From Bradyrhizobium sp. CB82 (GTDB lineage: Bacteria; Pseudomonadota; Alphaproteobacteria; Rhizobiales; Xanthobacteraceae): 64,000 nucleotides of DNA. Numbering within the stretch: position 1 is the first letter of the stretch; every line of letters begins with the position of its first letter. The stretch covers positions 2,113,001 through 2,177,000 of the forward strand of contig NZ_CP121650.1 in assembly GCF_029714405.1 (NCBI RefSeq). The letters are read 5' to 3'. The position numbers and the translations under genes were made by a program. Under the pieces are notes generated by a model. The model had not been told where the DNA came from, searched no databases, and saw only the letters and a program-made list of their open reading frames with translations. Shown one piece after another: positions 1-10,100 of the stretch.

Positions 1-365
1 GGAACGAGCAAAACTCGATTTGTCCAAAGGCGCGAGCGCCAGTCGCTTGGATATGCGCCTGCAGGCATTCCACGCTATGGCGTCGTCACACCGCGGAGGC
101 GGCAATAACGATCGTCTATCGACTCTATGGCGAAAGGTGATTTCACTCGGCGCAGTTGCAGGGTCATTCTTCAACCGTCGTCATTCAAATACTAAATGCC
201 GCCAACGAGACGCGACCAGCGTGAAAAGCAACGAGGGTCGATATGAAAGACAACAGTTTGAGGTCGGTGATGCGATCCATGTCTCTGGCCAACTCAGCCG
301 GCAAGAAAATGGCAACCTGATAGCGCCTGCTTCTCGATGAATTCGGTCGGCTGGCGGAGGTTTCG
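1..365. other. Leading stretch without a convincing gene
   Basis: Open frames exist on both strands (for example 20-340 plus and 185-442 minus), but they overlap and none has a recognisable motif. The only useful signal is a GGAGG at the far right end, which serves the gene starting at 366. I see no RNA gene or repeat here. Confidence 0.4.
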
Positions 366-656
366 ATGATGGAACGACAGATGCGAGCGACCGACGCCAA
401 TGCCGTCAACAGTTCAGCGCGCTTCGGAGCAACGCTGGACACCGCGGTTCGGGAGAGGCTTCATGTCCTCGTCGTCGCCGCATTCGCCGCGGCGGGCAAC
501 GTGCGCTGGGAGGCGTGCGGCACGCCTCGATGCGCCAGCAACCTGGTCGGTGTGGCGAGACTGGCCTTTACTGAACAGCTCGTCGAAATCACCTTCAGGG
601 TGACGCGGCCCGGAGCCAGAGGCGAAGCCGCGGTGGTGAATTTCCAAGTTAGGTAA
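366..656 (+). CDS. Small hypothetical protein upstream of cytochrome b561
   Basis: This is a 96-residue protein that I do not recognise. A GGAGG lies five bases before the ATG. Third codon positions are GC-rich, as in the real genes nearby. The stop is four bases before the start of the cytochrome b561 gene, so the two are probably co-transcribed. There is no signal peptide or membrane segment; a hydrophobic Val/Ala-rich patch at residues 33-43 is too short to span a membrane. It has two cysteines in the middle (residues 51 and 56). The antisense frame over the same bases is also open, so a shadow cannot be fully excluded. Confidence 0.45.
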   Translation: MMERQMRATDANAVNSSARFGATLDTAVRERLHVLVVAAFAAAGNVRWEACGTPRCASNLVGVARLAFTEQLVEITFRVTRPGARGEAAVVNFQVR

Positions 657-660
657 TCGC

Positions 661-1194
661 TTGCGCACCACTTCTTCTCGCTACGGCGTCGGCGCCCGAT
701 TGTTCCATTGGCTGACGGTCGTGCTGGTTCTTGTCGCTTATGTGCTGAGCAGTGGCGATGGCTACTCGCTCTATTCCGCCTCCGCGGACGGGCTTCGGAG
801 GATTCACGAGACGCTCGGAGTTCTTGTTTTCAGTGTCGTCGTACTGCGGTTGGTATGGAGGCTGATCGACAGCGCGCCAGCGAAGCAGTCGATGCCGCGA
901 TGGATGACCCTGATCGCGCAGCTCGTCCACTTCGTGCTTTATGTGTTCCTCATTGCGATTCCAACAACGGCCGTGGTTGGTACCTGGCTTGAGGGGATTC
1001 CCGTCACTCTTCCCGGATTCGACATCGCTCCGCAGATCACGAAAGCGCATGGTCTGGGTCATCTGATGATGGAAATACATGCCACGCTAGGTAACGCCAT
1101 CCTCTGGGTTGCCGGCGCGCATACGGCCGCGGCCCTCTTCCACTACTTTTATCTGCGTGATGAAGTGTTTCAGTCGATGATTCCCGGCGCATGA
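661..1194 (+). CDS. Cytochrome b561 family membrane protein
   Basis: The 177-residue protein has four hydrophobic helices and the b561 layout: RLFHWLTV near the N-terminus, RRIHETLG about residue 49, and HGLGHLMMEIHATLG near 140, whose histidines match haem b ligands of the family. These proteins sit in the inner membrane and pass electrons between quinone and periplasmic or lipid-soluble acceptors. The start is TTG in this reading, four bases after the preceding gene. The length is normal for the short bacterial members. The electron partner cannot be told from the sequence. Confidence 0.85.
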   Translation: MRTTSSRYGVGARLFHWLTVVLVLVAYVLSSGDGYSLYSASADGLRRIHETLGVLVFSVVVLRLVWRLIDSAPAKQSMPRWMTLIAQLVHFVLYVFLIAIPTTAVVGTWLEGIPVTLPGFDIAPQITKAHGLGHLMMEIHATLGNAILWVAGAHTAAALFHYFYLRDEVFQSMIPGA

Positions 1195-1697
1195 ATGATC
1201 AGTCCGAGTACCGCGGAGAGCCGTATTCCCTCTGAAATTGGCGATGTTTGCTTGCAAAATTCACTGAATCTCATGCGCTGCCGCTCCAACTGACGGGAGT
1301 TCGTCGCGACAGCGCACTGACACAAATACGGTAGATGATGCCAAAGTCCGTGCCTCCTGCAGGAAGCCGAGGTCGCCCTCGACCGCCGTTGTTAGCTGGT
1401 GCAATTTGAGTCGCCGAATTGCCGATTACCCAATCAAGTCTAGCGACATTGAGGCTCGTTTGTTCGACGTCGCGCAAGTAGTTTGCGCAATCGTAGCGCG
1501 TGAAGATCTGCGTTGGGGTTGCCGATCCTGCCGCAAACAGCCCCGACGGCGCGGGCAGTTGGCTTGTCGTAGAATGTGCTAGCGAGCGTGGCTAAGATCC
1601 GTTCGATGCGGTGCAGGCCCGGCGAACCGAGTGAACGCATTGTACTCGTCTATCGTTAGCTCCTTGAGGACGTTCGTTGCTCACTGCGTCTGAAGCG
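1195..1697. other. Gap between convergent genes
   Basis: About 500 bases between the convergent b561 and cupin genes. Short frames on both strands show no family motif. The minus strand has a protein-like stretch around 1300-1480, but without start, domain or clear codon bias. I see no terminator with a T-run. Confidence 0.4.
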
Positions 1698-2114
1698 TCA
1701 GTTGGTAGGAGTGGTGAGCGGGCTGTCATTGGTGTCAAGGACGAACAGGGCGAGCAGCTTCGCCGGCTCGGTCTTGCTCGCGTTGCGGCTGATCGAGTGA
1801 AGCGAACCCGGAGATTCAGACCAGCTCTCGCCGGCCCGATAGATGCGCGTCTCGCTATCATTTACCTTCGACTCGATCGCGCCGGAGATCACATATGCAT
1901 AGACAAAAGCAGAGTTCGCGTGGGTGTGGGGCGGAGAGGCCGCGCCCGGTGCGTAATCGACTTCCACAGCAATCAGCGACTTGCCAGGGATATTGGGAAT
2001 AGCCGCCTCGAAGTTCTTCGTGACGGTTTCCGCCCCGCTATCATGGGCGCAAATAGGGCCGGTCATCGAGAAGGCGAGAGCGGCGCTGAGGACGATAATG
2101 GTTTGGATCTTCAT
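1698..2114 (-). CDS. Secreted cupin-domain protein
   Basis: The protein has 138 residues. An N-terminal signal peptide runs from MKIQTIIV to about ICAHDSG. A single cupin barrel follows, with the metal-site motif PPHTHANS near residue 65 and GESWSESPGSLH near 100. Such proteins are small periplasmic metal-binding cupins of unknown substrate. The start at 2114 is chosen because AAAGGA lies about eight bases upstream; a longer reading from 2138 would put residues before the signal peptide. A degraded, internally deleted copy lies at 26619-26763, so this gene belongs to a duplicated block. Confidence 0.8.
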   Translation of the reverse strand: MKIQTIIVLSAALAFSMTGPICAHDSGAETVTKNFEAAIPNIPGKSLIAVEVDYAPGAASPPHTHANSAFVYAYVISGAIESKVNDSETRIYRAGESWSESPGSLHSISRNASKTEPAKLLALFVLDTNDSPLTTPTN

Positions 2115-2834
2115 GGGCTTTGTCCTTTTGAGCAACAAGTCGGAAAGATGATGATCCTCGATAGGAAAATCACGATCGTATCCGTTATAACGGGCGGGAA
2201 GAGGTCGTCACGAGACTGGCTATTTCAAATCTTATCTGAAACTCGTGGTGGAACGTTGGGCTCGCTTGAGCGATGCTAAGCTGACGTCACCTCACGGGAA
2301 AATGTCTGACTGTTATTGTTTCCATTCCAACGCGTCCATTGTGCTGATGAGGTCCGACGCGAGAGGAGCCCGCGTGCCGCACGCACCTGGAGAATTAGGT
2401 GTGCCACGTCAACGCTACACATGACGTCATTGGCGCCATGCAATGTCAGTCCAGGAGGGGATAGGCGGCCGTTTGCCGCAGGCTGGGACGTTGATCGATT
2501 GCCGAGGCGGCGGGTTTCTGCAGACGCGGCCGGGGCGCACTGCGCGAGTGACTATAACTATCGTTTATTGATTTTATGGCGACAATCAATTTTGCGTTGC
2601 CGACGTCCTTTGGTCAATCTCCGAGCTAACGTCGTATAATTCGATCCTGCGACCGACATACAATGTCGGCTTGAGAAGCTAGGCGGCTCGATAATGCGAA
2701 GCAACGACCTCATCGAATCGGCGCGCCTTCCGGAGATGGGATCAGCGAAGAGACCTGGTCACCGGATGCGGGGCCGTTCTTGAGGAAGCCGCGGGCGATT
2801 TGAGCGCCTTGCGGTTCAAACAGTGAGGCCGATT
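2115..2834. other. Gap with a candidate regulatory motif
   Basis: About 720 bases between divergent genes (cupin leftward, peroxiredoxin rightward). I see no convincing gene. An AT-rich patch at 2551-2600 contains a motif that recurs before the RND efflux operon (2554-2582 versus 5606-5634). A TATAAT-like hexamer lies at about 2634. Confidence 0.4.
2554..2582 (+). promoter_or_regulatory. Motif shared with the RND operon upstream region
   Basis: The core ATAAC(T/C)ATCGTTTAT recurs at 5606-5634; about 22 of 29 aligned bases agree. It lies some 250 bases before the peroxiredoxin start. It may be a binding site of a common regulator. This is inference from two copies only. Confidence 0.3.
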
Positions 2835-3314
2835 ATGATGCTGCAAAACGGCGACACCTTTCCATCTCTTACTTTCGCTCGCGTCGGGGGCGGAAAAATC
2901 AGCCTGCCTGCCGATCTTGCAGGTTGGTTCGGCGTGGTTTTATTCCATCGTGGCTCCTGGTGCCCGTACTGCAACGCTCAGCTCGCTGCTTTCGCGCGAG
3001 CGGCAGACAAATTCGTCGGTGAAGGCATCAAGGTCGTCTCGGTATCGGTAGACGACCGGGAAAAGTCGGAAATGCTCGTCGAAAAGCACAAAATCGGTTT
3101 CCCCGTCGCTTACGGTGCTGACGCGCGAGCGGTTTCCGCGGTGACCGGCGCCTTCGTTAATGACGATCCCGTCTGTCTCCAGGCAACCGGCTTCGTCCTG
3201 AACCCGGAAGGCCAAGTGGTGACGGCCGTCTATTCGACCCGCGCGATCGGCCGTCTGATGCCTGACGATGTGCTCGGTTTTGTCCGCCACCTCAAATCTT
3301 TGGCAAAAAATTGA
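2835..3314 (+). CDS. AhpC/TSA-type peroxiredoxin
   Basis: The 159-residue thioredoxin-fold protein has the active-site segment HRGSWCPYC at about residue 41, so the peroxidatic cysteine is followed by a second cysteine two residues on, as in AhpC/TSA-like and PrxQ-like enzymes. The downstream VSVSVDD and FPVAYGAD segments fit the fold. It should reduce peroxides in the cytoplasm. The ATG at 2835 is preferred because GTGAGG lies just ahead of it; a GTG at 2823 is in frame. It stands alone, with no reductase gene beside it. Confidence 0.8.
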   Translation: MMLQNGDTFPSLTFARVGGGKISLPADLAGWFGVVLFHRGSWCPYCNAQLAAFARAADKFVGEGIKVVSVSVDDREKSEMLVEKHKIGFPVAYGADARAVSAVTGAFVNDDPVCLQATGFVLNPEGQVVTAVYSTRAIGRLMPDDVLGFVRHLKSLAKN

Positions 3315-3602
3315 AAGCAGCAAAGCAGCGGGGGATTAGCTGGGAGATCGATGGATGGCGCACGTGTCTGGATGGCGCTTGGCCGGGGACATGATTCAGG
3401 AAAGTTTTGCGTGGTTGGTTAGGGTTCCGCCACGACGTCTGCAGCGGCTCACTTAGTCAGATAACGGCAACACTTTCGACGAAGTGCTGGCATTCCGGTT
3501 TTGGAAGCTATCTAAGTTGGCGAACGTTGCTCTAGCAGGTCCCATCAGGGCGAAGGTCATTCCTGCAACCAAACAAAAGATCGTGCTATGATCTCGGCCT
3601 AG

Positions 3603-3812
3603 CTAGTCCGAAGAGCAAGAATTGCTTTTGCGATCGATCAACTCTCGGTCGGGCGTTCAATCTCGCGCGTCGCGGCAGATGTCGGCTTCAGCAGCGTTGC
3701 CGCGTTCTCGTTTGCCTTCCGGCAGTTAATGAAAATGCCACCGACTGCCCTTCTTCACCATCTTCCGAAGCGGGTAGTCTCGTCAGTAGGAGAATGCGAT
3801 AGTACGCCTTAG
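3603..3812 (+). pseudogene. AraC-family regulator, C-terminal remnant
   Basis: The frame from 3603 to the TAG at 3810 reads as the second helix-turn-helix of an AraC regulator: SISRVAADVGFSSVAAFSFA followed by FRQLMKMPPTALL. The N-terminal domain and first helix-turn-helix are missing, and an in-frame stop at 3600 closes the frame upstream. No start codon or ribosome site serves it. It is a dead fragment, perhaps of a regulator that once served the neighbouring redox genes. Confidence 0.7.
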
Positions 3813-4017
3813 ATTGGTTATAGGGTAGCTGCAGCACCGCAAGTGCCGATGACCTGGGCGATGGAGCGTAAACGGAAGCGGGTCGGGACTTCTCCGTCAG
3901 GTCCCATCGGCGATCGCCGGATCGTAGTCATAGCTTGGCAGCGCCACACGATGAGACGTATGGTTTCCACGGGCCTCGCTGAAAAAGGCGCATGCCAGGC
4001 AATTTTGTGGTCGAAAC

Positions 4018-5058
4018 TCACGAAGCGAATGCACCAATTCTGATTCCAGACATTCCGGCGATTATCGCTGATGCTACGACGGCGCTTATAGCGATGCAGA
4101 CACCCCAAAGTCGACCGGCAGTACGTTGATCGACACCGTGTGCGATCAGCACCACCCTTAATCCTGAAGCGAGGTGGCTCAAGACAAAGAAGACTCCGAG
4201 CGCGTAGTGAGGGAGCAGACGGATGTTCCAAGCGTCATGAATGAGCCCAGTCGGAGCTCCGATCGCGAAGTTCCAATCCGTGGGTATGCCGAGAAAGCTT
4301 CGTGCGTAGACGAAGACCGAATTCATGTGGCCGAGAATGAAGACTGAGAGATAGGCGCCCGAAGCGACCTGATAGGTCCTCTGGAAGTCATGCGCCGAGG
4401 CGCTCCACCGCCACGCCAGAAGGAGGCCGGTCCCTATCTGGAAAAGCATGGTTGCAACCAACAAGGGTTCACCTACGGCAGAGCGATAAACCACGCGTCC
4501 GATCTTCATCACTGCGGCGTGCGCATCAGGACCTATCAAGCCGAACAGATGGTTCGCTAGATGAAACACCACATATAGGCTCAGGACCACGGCCGTTACT
4601 CCATGGACAACCCGCCAACCTCCGACCACAGGCTCAGCTGATTCAGCCGGACCTCTTGCAGACTGCGACCATTTCGCGATTGCGAGCCAGATCGCGCACC
4701 AGATGACCTCATCGGGAATAGGGCTCTTGATTAGGGCTTGCACAACGCCGAGAAAAACATAGAGCGTCGGCGACACAACGCTCGCATAGGCGAGGCGTCT
4801 TGAACCGGGATCGGACGTTGGTCGACAAGCTAGAGCGATCCCGAGGAACGGCACCACGAACGCAACGACCAAAACACTGGTCGCGCAGGCGATTGCGACG
4901 GGTGGCAGGCTTGCGGCTTGCGTGCCGACGATAGCATGGAAAGCATTGAGCAGAAATGGATAACAAATCGCCGCCGCCGCCGGCGCAAGAGCGACATAGC
5001 CATCGCGCTTCTCGAGACGCCTACTGCGATTTTGCCCGTGAACAATTGCGTCCATCAT
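4018..5058 (-). CDS. Multi-helix membrane protein, possibly cytochrome b-like
   Basis: The 346-residue, very hydrophobic protein has about eight to nine membrane helices. Histidine-bearing helices read VVFHLANHLFGL (about 170), ILGHMNSVF (about 245) and PHYALGVFFVLSHLASG (about 290). That pattern is reminiscent of diheme cytochrome b subunits of the succinate dehydrogenase type, but there is no flavoprotein or Fe-S partner next to it. The N-terminus is basic and lacks a cleavable signal. The start is 5058 or the next ATG at 5055, with GGGTGG ahead. Function is not assigned; the haem idea is inference. Confidence 0.6.
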   Translation of the reverse strand: MMDAIVHGQNRSRRLEKRDGYVALAPAAAAICYPFLLNAFHAIVGTQAASLPPVAIACATSVLVVAFVVPFLGIALACRPTSDPGSRRLAYASVVSPTLYVFLGVVQALIKSPIPDEVIWCAIWLAIAKWSQSARGPAESAEPVVGGWRVVHGVTAVVLSLYVVFHLANHLFGLIGPDAHAAVMKIGRVVYRSAVGEPLLVATMLFQIGTGLLLAWRWSASAHDFQRTYQVASGAYLSVFILGHMNSVFVYARSFLGIPTDWNFAIGAPTGLIHDAWNIRLLPHYALGVFFVLSHLASGLRVVLIAHGVDQRTAGRLWGVCIAISAVVASAIIAGMSGIRIGAFAS

Positions 5059-5366
5059 CCACCCTACAGAGTCACGGTTAAGAAACCGGGTTCGAGACGA
5101 CTTCCGAGATAGGCGGGCTTCGAGTATTGTCTGCGTCGCGCATCGGTGTTCCGATCAATCGTTCATTGCCGGGTGGAGTGTCTCTTTCGATCAATCACCG
5201 TCTTCATTGTGCTTTTGAATGTTCGACCGGTGTCATAGCAAGAGAAGGTGGCGTCAGTCGAAGCTTCCGCCGAAGGCAAGTAATGTCCTGATAGAACGGC
5301 GGATCTTAGCACACAAGCTGCCCAATTCGCCTATGAGCCGCTAGCCGGCTAAAATGTATTTGAGTT

Positions 5367-5385
5367 ATTCATGCGCATCATGAAT
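5367..5385. promoter_or_regulatory. Perfect inverted repeat, candidate operator
   Basis: Seven-base arms ATTCATG and CATGAAT are separated by CGCAT. The size and symmetry fit a dimeric repressor site. The matching regulator is not identifiable in the window. Confidence 0.35.
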
Positions 5386-5605
5386 GGCTCACCTTTACTG
5401 TTCGTAGTGCGTGTCGCTCGCGCAGGTTACTGATGAGCGTCTCTTCGAGCTCGCGACCGAAGTCGCGGCAACGGTGTGCGTGTCGTGACGCCGTTCCTTG
5501 CGCCTCAACGCGGCTCAGGAGTCTTTGCTGAAACGAAGCGCCGGGCTCAGCGTGCGGTGTGGTCGTGCATTCCGACTACATAATCATGCTAATCGGAAAG
5601 CAGCA

Positions 5606-5634
5606 ATAACCATCGTTTATCAAGTCGATGTCGA
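5606..5634 (+). promoter_or_regulatory. Second copy of the shared upstream motif
   Basis: ATAACCATCGTTTATCAAG followed by TCGATGTCGA; compare 2554-2582. This copy also shows ATCG and CGAT half-sites ten bases apart, a layout common for LysR-type boxes. It lies about 300 bases before the adaptor gene. Confidence 0.3.
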
Positions 5635-5939
5635 ATTGTAATTTCCCTTCGCCGTGCTGCAGGGTCACTCTCTAAAGCATCTTCGTGTCGTAACGTTCAA
5701 CGCTGAACCGACACGCGGAACACGATGCTATTGGAGAGTCGACATGCAATGCAGCGGCGCAATTGAGGCTGTCGCGTCTCTTGGCGGTGCCGTCAGCCAA
5801 GTTATCTACTTCCAAGACATTGCTGCCGCTCGTGCGGTAATTGCCTTTGTATCGATCGAACATGACCGCAAACTTCGCAAGGCCGCAAGATACCTGTCTC
5901 AGTCAATGCGGCGTTCTAGCTCGTTTGGGAGAGCCGGAA

Positions 5940-7151
5940 GTGAGTGCGGCTGACGAAATGGCTGTGGCGATCCGGTTCATCCGACGTCTGTTCCGTCGCT
6001 TTCGCCGATGCGTCGGCGCATCGATCTGTATGCTGTTTGCGCTTGCGCTCGCTGGCTGCAACGAGAAGGCGCAGTCGCAGGTGGCCGCGCCTCCGCCGTC
6101 CGTTACGGTGGCGCAACCGGTCAAACGCACCGTCACCGACTGGGACGAGTTCACCGGCAGGTTCGAAGCGATCCAGGAGGTGCAAGTCCGTGCCCGCGTC
6201 GGCGGCTTTGTCACCAGTGTCGAGTTCAAAGACGGCGACATGGTGCACGCCGGCGATCTGCTCTACATCATCGACCCGCGCCCGTTCGAGGCGGTGGCGA
6301 CGCAAGCGGACGGTCAGCTTGCCGATGCGCGCGCCAAGACAGAGCTGGCCAAGCGCGAGCTTGAGCGCGGGCTCACCCTCGTAAAGACCAGTGCTGTCTC
6401 CGAGCAAGTCGTCGACCAGCGTCGCGCGGCATTGGAGGCCGCTCACGCCGCTGAGACTATTGCCGAAGGCGCGCTAAAGGCCGCCCAGCTTAATGTCGAA
6501 TTCACGCATGTGGTGGCACCGATAACCGGCCGCGTCAGCCGTCATTTTGTGAGCGTCGGCAACCTCGTGCAGGGGAGCGACAACGGCGGCTCGACGCTAC
6601 TTACCACGATTGTTTCAATGGACCCAATGTACGTATATTTCGACGTTGACGAGGCGACCTATCTTAAGAACAACAAACTGTGGTTTGAGGGTAAGCGGCC
6701 GAGCTCACGCGATACGCCTAATCCAGTGCAGGTGGCGCTGACCGGCGAGACCAAACCATCGCACGACGGCCATATGGATTTCATCGACAATCGGCTCGAC
6801 GTCTCCACCGGCACGCTTCGCAGCCGCGCGATCATCCCGAACCACGATCTATCCATCCTGCCCGGCCAGTTCGGCCGCGTGCGGCTAATTGGCTCCTCGC
6901 CCTATGAGGCGCTTCTTTTGCCAGATGTAGCGATCGCGACCGATCAGTCGCGCAAGATCGTGTTCGTGGTCAAGGATGACAACACTGTGGAAGCGCGTGC
7001 GGTTGAACTCGGTCCGTTGGATCAAGGACTGCGCGTTGTTCGCACAGGCCTGAAGCCGGAGGATCGTGTCATCATCGACGGCCTCCAGCGAGCACGCGTT
7101 GGCGCTAAGGTGAGCCCGCGCAGCGTCGAGATCAGCGGCAGTAAGTCATGA
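5940..7151 (+). CDS. RND efflux periplasmic adaptor lipoprotein
   Basis: The protein has 403 residues from the GTG at 5940, which GGGAGAG precedes by six bases; an ATG at 5958 is the alternative. A basic N-terminus, a hydrophobic stretch and the lipobox LALAGC mark it as a lipoprotein. It then has the membrane-fusion-protein order: lipoyl half-motif VQVRARVGGFV, a coiled-coil hairpin (about 140-205), second lipoyl part FTHVVAPITGRVS, a beta-barrel, and a membrane-proximal domain ending near KVSPRS. It bridges the pump to an outer-membrane channel. Its stop overlaps the pump start by four bases. No outer-membrane channel gene is present, so a TolC-type partner must come from elsewhere. Confidence 0.92.
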   Translation: MSAADEMAVAIRFIRRLFRRFRRCVGASICMLFALALAGCNEKAQSQVAAPPPSVTVAQPVKRTVTDWDEFTGRFEAIQEVQVRARVGGFVTSVEFKDGDMVHAGDLLYIIDPRPFEAVATQADGQLADARAKTELAKRELERGLTLVKTSAVSEQVVDQRRAALEAAHAAETIAEGALKAAQLNVEFTHVVAPITGRVSRHFVSVGNLVQGSDNGGSTLLTTIVSMDPMYVYFDVDEATYLKNNKLWFEGKRPSSRDTPNPVQVALTGETKPSHDGHMDFIDNRLDVSTGTLRSRAIIPNHDLSILPGQFGRVRLIGSSPYEALLLPDVAIATDQSRKIVFVVKDDNTVEARAVELGPLDQGLRVVRTGLKPEDRVIIDGLQRARVGAKVSPRSVEISGSKS

Positions 7152-10100
7152 ATCTCGGACGTCTTTCCGTCAATCAGCCCATTCTGGCGATGGTGCTGTC
7201 GATCGTGCTCTTGATTGTGGGCGCGATCGCGTACCAGACGCTGCCCGTCTCTGAATATCCGCAGGTAGTGCCGCCTACGGTTACGGTCACCACGCAATAC
7301 CCCGGCGCCTCGGCACAGACTGTGTCCGATACGGTTGCAGCTCCCATCGAGCAGGAGATCAATGGGGTCGAGGACATGCTGTACTTGTACAGCCAGGCGA
7401 CCTCCAACGGCCAGCTCACGATAACCGTGACTTTCAAGCTTGGCACCGATCTCGACAAGGCCCAAGTGCTGGTGCAGAACCGCGTCGCGATCGCGCAGCC
7501 GCGGCTGCCGGAGGAGGTGCAGCGCAACGGAGTAGTCACCCGTAAGAACTCACCCGACATCCTGATGGTCGTGTTCATGCTGTCGCCCGACGATAGCTTC
7601 GACCAGCTCTACATATCGAATTATACGCTGTTGCAGGTGCGCGACCAGCTTCTGCGGCTCGATGGCATTGGCGACATCCAGATGTTTGGCGCGCGCGACT
7701 ATTCGATGCGGTTGTGGCTCGATCCTGACCGGATCGCCAATCTCGGTATGACCTCTAGCGACGTCATTGCCGCGGTCCGGGCCCAAAACCTGCAGATCGC
7801 GGGCGGCCAGATCGCAGAGCCACCGATTGCGGATCGCGCATTCCAGCCGAACCTGGTCTTCACTGGGCGCCTCAAGGATATCAGGCAATTCGAGGACATC
7901 GTGGTGAAGGCTGGTTCCGACGGCCGTACCGTACGGCTGCGCGACGTTGCGCGGATCGAGCTTGGCGCGCTGGCCTACACTACCAACAGCTTCATACTAC
8001 GAAAGTCAGCCGTTGCGATGGTGGTGACGCAGCGGCCCGGATCGAACGCGCTCGCCACCGCGAAACATATCTCCGACACGATGGTGCAGCTCAAGGCGAG
8101 CTTCCCAAAGGGGCTCGATTACAACATCGGCTACAATCCGACCGAATTTATCGCCCAGTCGGTTCATGAGCTAATCAAGACGATTTACGAGGCGATGGCG
8201 CTCGTGGTCATCGTGGTGCTGGCGTTCCTTCAAGGTTGGCGGCCTGCGATCATTCCAATTGTTGCGATCCCGGTGTCGCTGGTCGGCACATTTGCAGCGA
8301 TGGCTGTGCTCGGCTTCGGCATCAATAACCTTACGCTGTTCGGCCTCGTACTTGCGGTCGGCATCGTGGTAGACGATGCCATCGTGGTTGTGGAGAATGT
8401 CGAGCGACATCTCCAGGCAGGTATGAGCCGGCGCGAGGCGGCTCTCAAGACGATGGAGGAGGTCGGCGGCGCGCTGGTCTCGATCGCCCTCGTGCTCTGC
8501 GCGGTGTTCGTGCCGACCGCGTTCCTCGGCGGCATTTCCGGGCGATTCTTCCAGCAATTCGCCGTCACAATCGCGGTCGCGACCGCGATCTCTTGCTTCT
8601 GTTCGCTAACGCTGTCGCCAGCACTGGCCTCCCGAATTCTTACTCGGCATGAGCAGAATCGTCCAACGGCGCGCTGGAACATCGTTGCACGGGGTTGGGA
8701 CGGCTTCACCGCGCTTTTCAATTGCATCTTCGAGCGCCTAGCGCATGGCTACGCGGCCGCCACCGCCTTCGTGATCCGACACACGGTGGTGATGCTGGCA
8801 ATCTACCTCGCGCTGATCGGCGGCGCTGGCTGGCTGCTCGCCACCACTTCTCAGGGCTTCATCCCGGCGCAGGATCGTGGTTATCTGATCATCTCGGTGC
8901 AATTGCCGGGCGCCGCGTCGCTGGTGCGGACCACCGCGGTGGTGCGGGAAATCGAGCGAATTGCGCTGGATACGCCAGGGATCATCCGTGTCGCGGCGTT
9001 TGCTGGCTTCTCCGGCGCGACCCGCACGCAGGCGGGCAACGCCGCGGCACTGTTCCCCGTCTTCGACGACCCCGAGGCGCGAGTTAGGAAGGGCCTGACT
9101 GCCAGCGTGATCACTGCGGATCTGCGAAAGCGGCTGTCGGCGATCCAGGGCGCCTTCATCATCGTCATCCCACCGCCTGCGGTGCCAGGCATCGGCACCG
9201 GCGGCGGCTTCGCCATCCGCATCCAGGATCGACAGGGGCGCGGTCCCGAGTTGCTCGGAGCTGCCACGGACGAACTCGTGGCCGCCGCGCGGAAGTCGCC
9301 AAACCTAACGTCGGTGTTCTCGCCGTTCACGGCGAATACGCCGCAGCTATTCGTCGACATCGATCGCGTGAGGGCGCAGAAGCTCGGTGTTCCCATCGCC
9401 AGCATTAACGATACGATCCAAACCTACTTCGGTTCGACCTATGTCAACGATTTCAACCTGTTTGGGCGCACCTATCATGTCACCGCGCAGGCAGATCTGC
9501 CATTCCGAAGAGAGGCCTCTGATTTGGCGCGGCTGCGTACCCGCAACGCGGCCGGTGACATGGTTATGCTGGGGAGCGTAGTGGACTTCAAGGATATCTC
9601 CGGGCCCGATCGTGTCGCGCGCTACAATCTCTACTCAGCATCCGAGCTGCAGGGCGAGCCGGCGCCAGGCGTGAGCTCGAAGACCGCGCTCAACACCATC
9701 AAGCTATTGGCCGACAAAACATTACCGAGCGGTTTTTCTTTCGAATGGACCGATCTGTCCTATCAACAGGTGACGGGTGGCAATGCCGGGCTCTATGTGT
9801 TCCCGATCTGTGTGCTGTTCGTCTATCTGGTGCTGGCGGCGCAGTACGGCAGTTGGACGCTACCACTCGCGGTGATCCTGATCGTGCCGATGTGCCTCTT
9901 CGCGGCCACCATCGGCGTGCGCATCATGGGCGAGGACATTAACATCCTGACCCAGATCGGCTTCGTGGTGCTGGTGGGACTTGCGGCCAAAAACGCGATC
10001 CTGATCGTCGAGTTCGCGCGGGACATCGAGCTTGAGGGCAAACCGCGCCTGGAGGCGGTGATCGAGGCCTGCCGGTTGCGACTGCGGCCGATCCTGATGA

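Larger units (their letters stand above)
5059..5939. other. Upstream region of the RND efflux operon
   Basis: About 880 bases without a convincing gene. It holds a perfect inverted repeat ATTCATG-CGCAT-CATGAAT (5367-5385) and the motif shared with the peroxiredoxin upstream region (5606-5634). It probably contains the promoters for the operon starting at 5940 and for the leftward membrane-protein gene. A regulator gene, usual beside RND operons, is not present. Confidence 0.4.

Noticed and set aside
1677..2279. Plus-strand 200-residue frame
   Set aside because: Antisense to the cupin gene, which has signal peptide and cupin motif.
5654..5953. Plus-strand frame just before the RND adaptor
   Set aside because: No ribosome site, no motif, and it overlaps the adaptor start.
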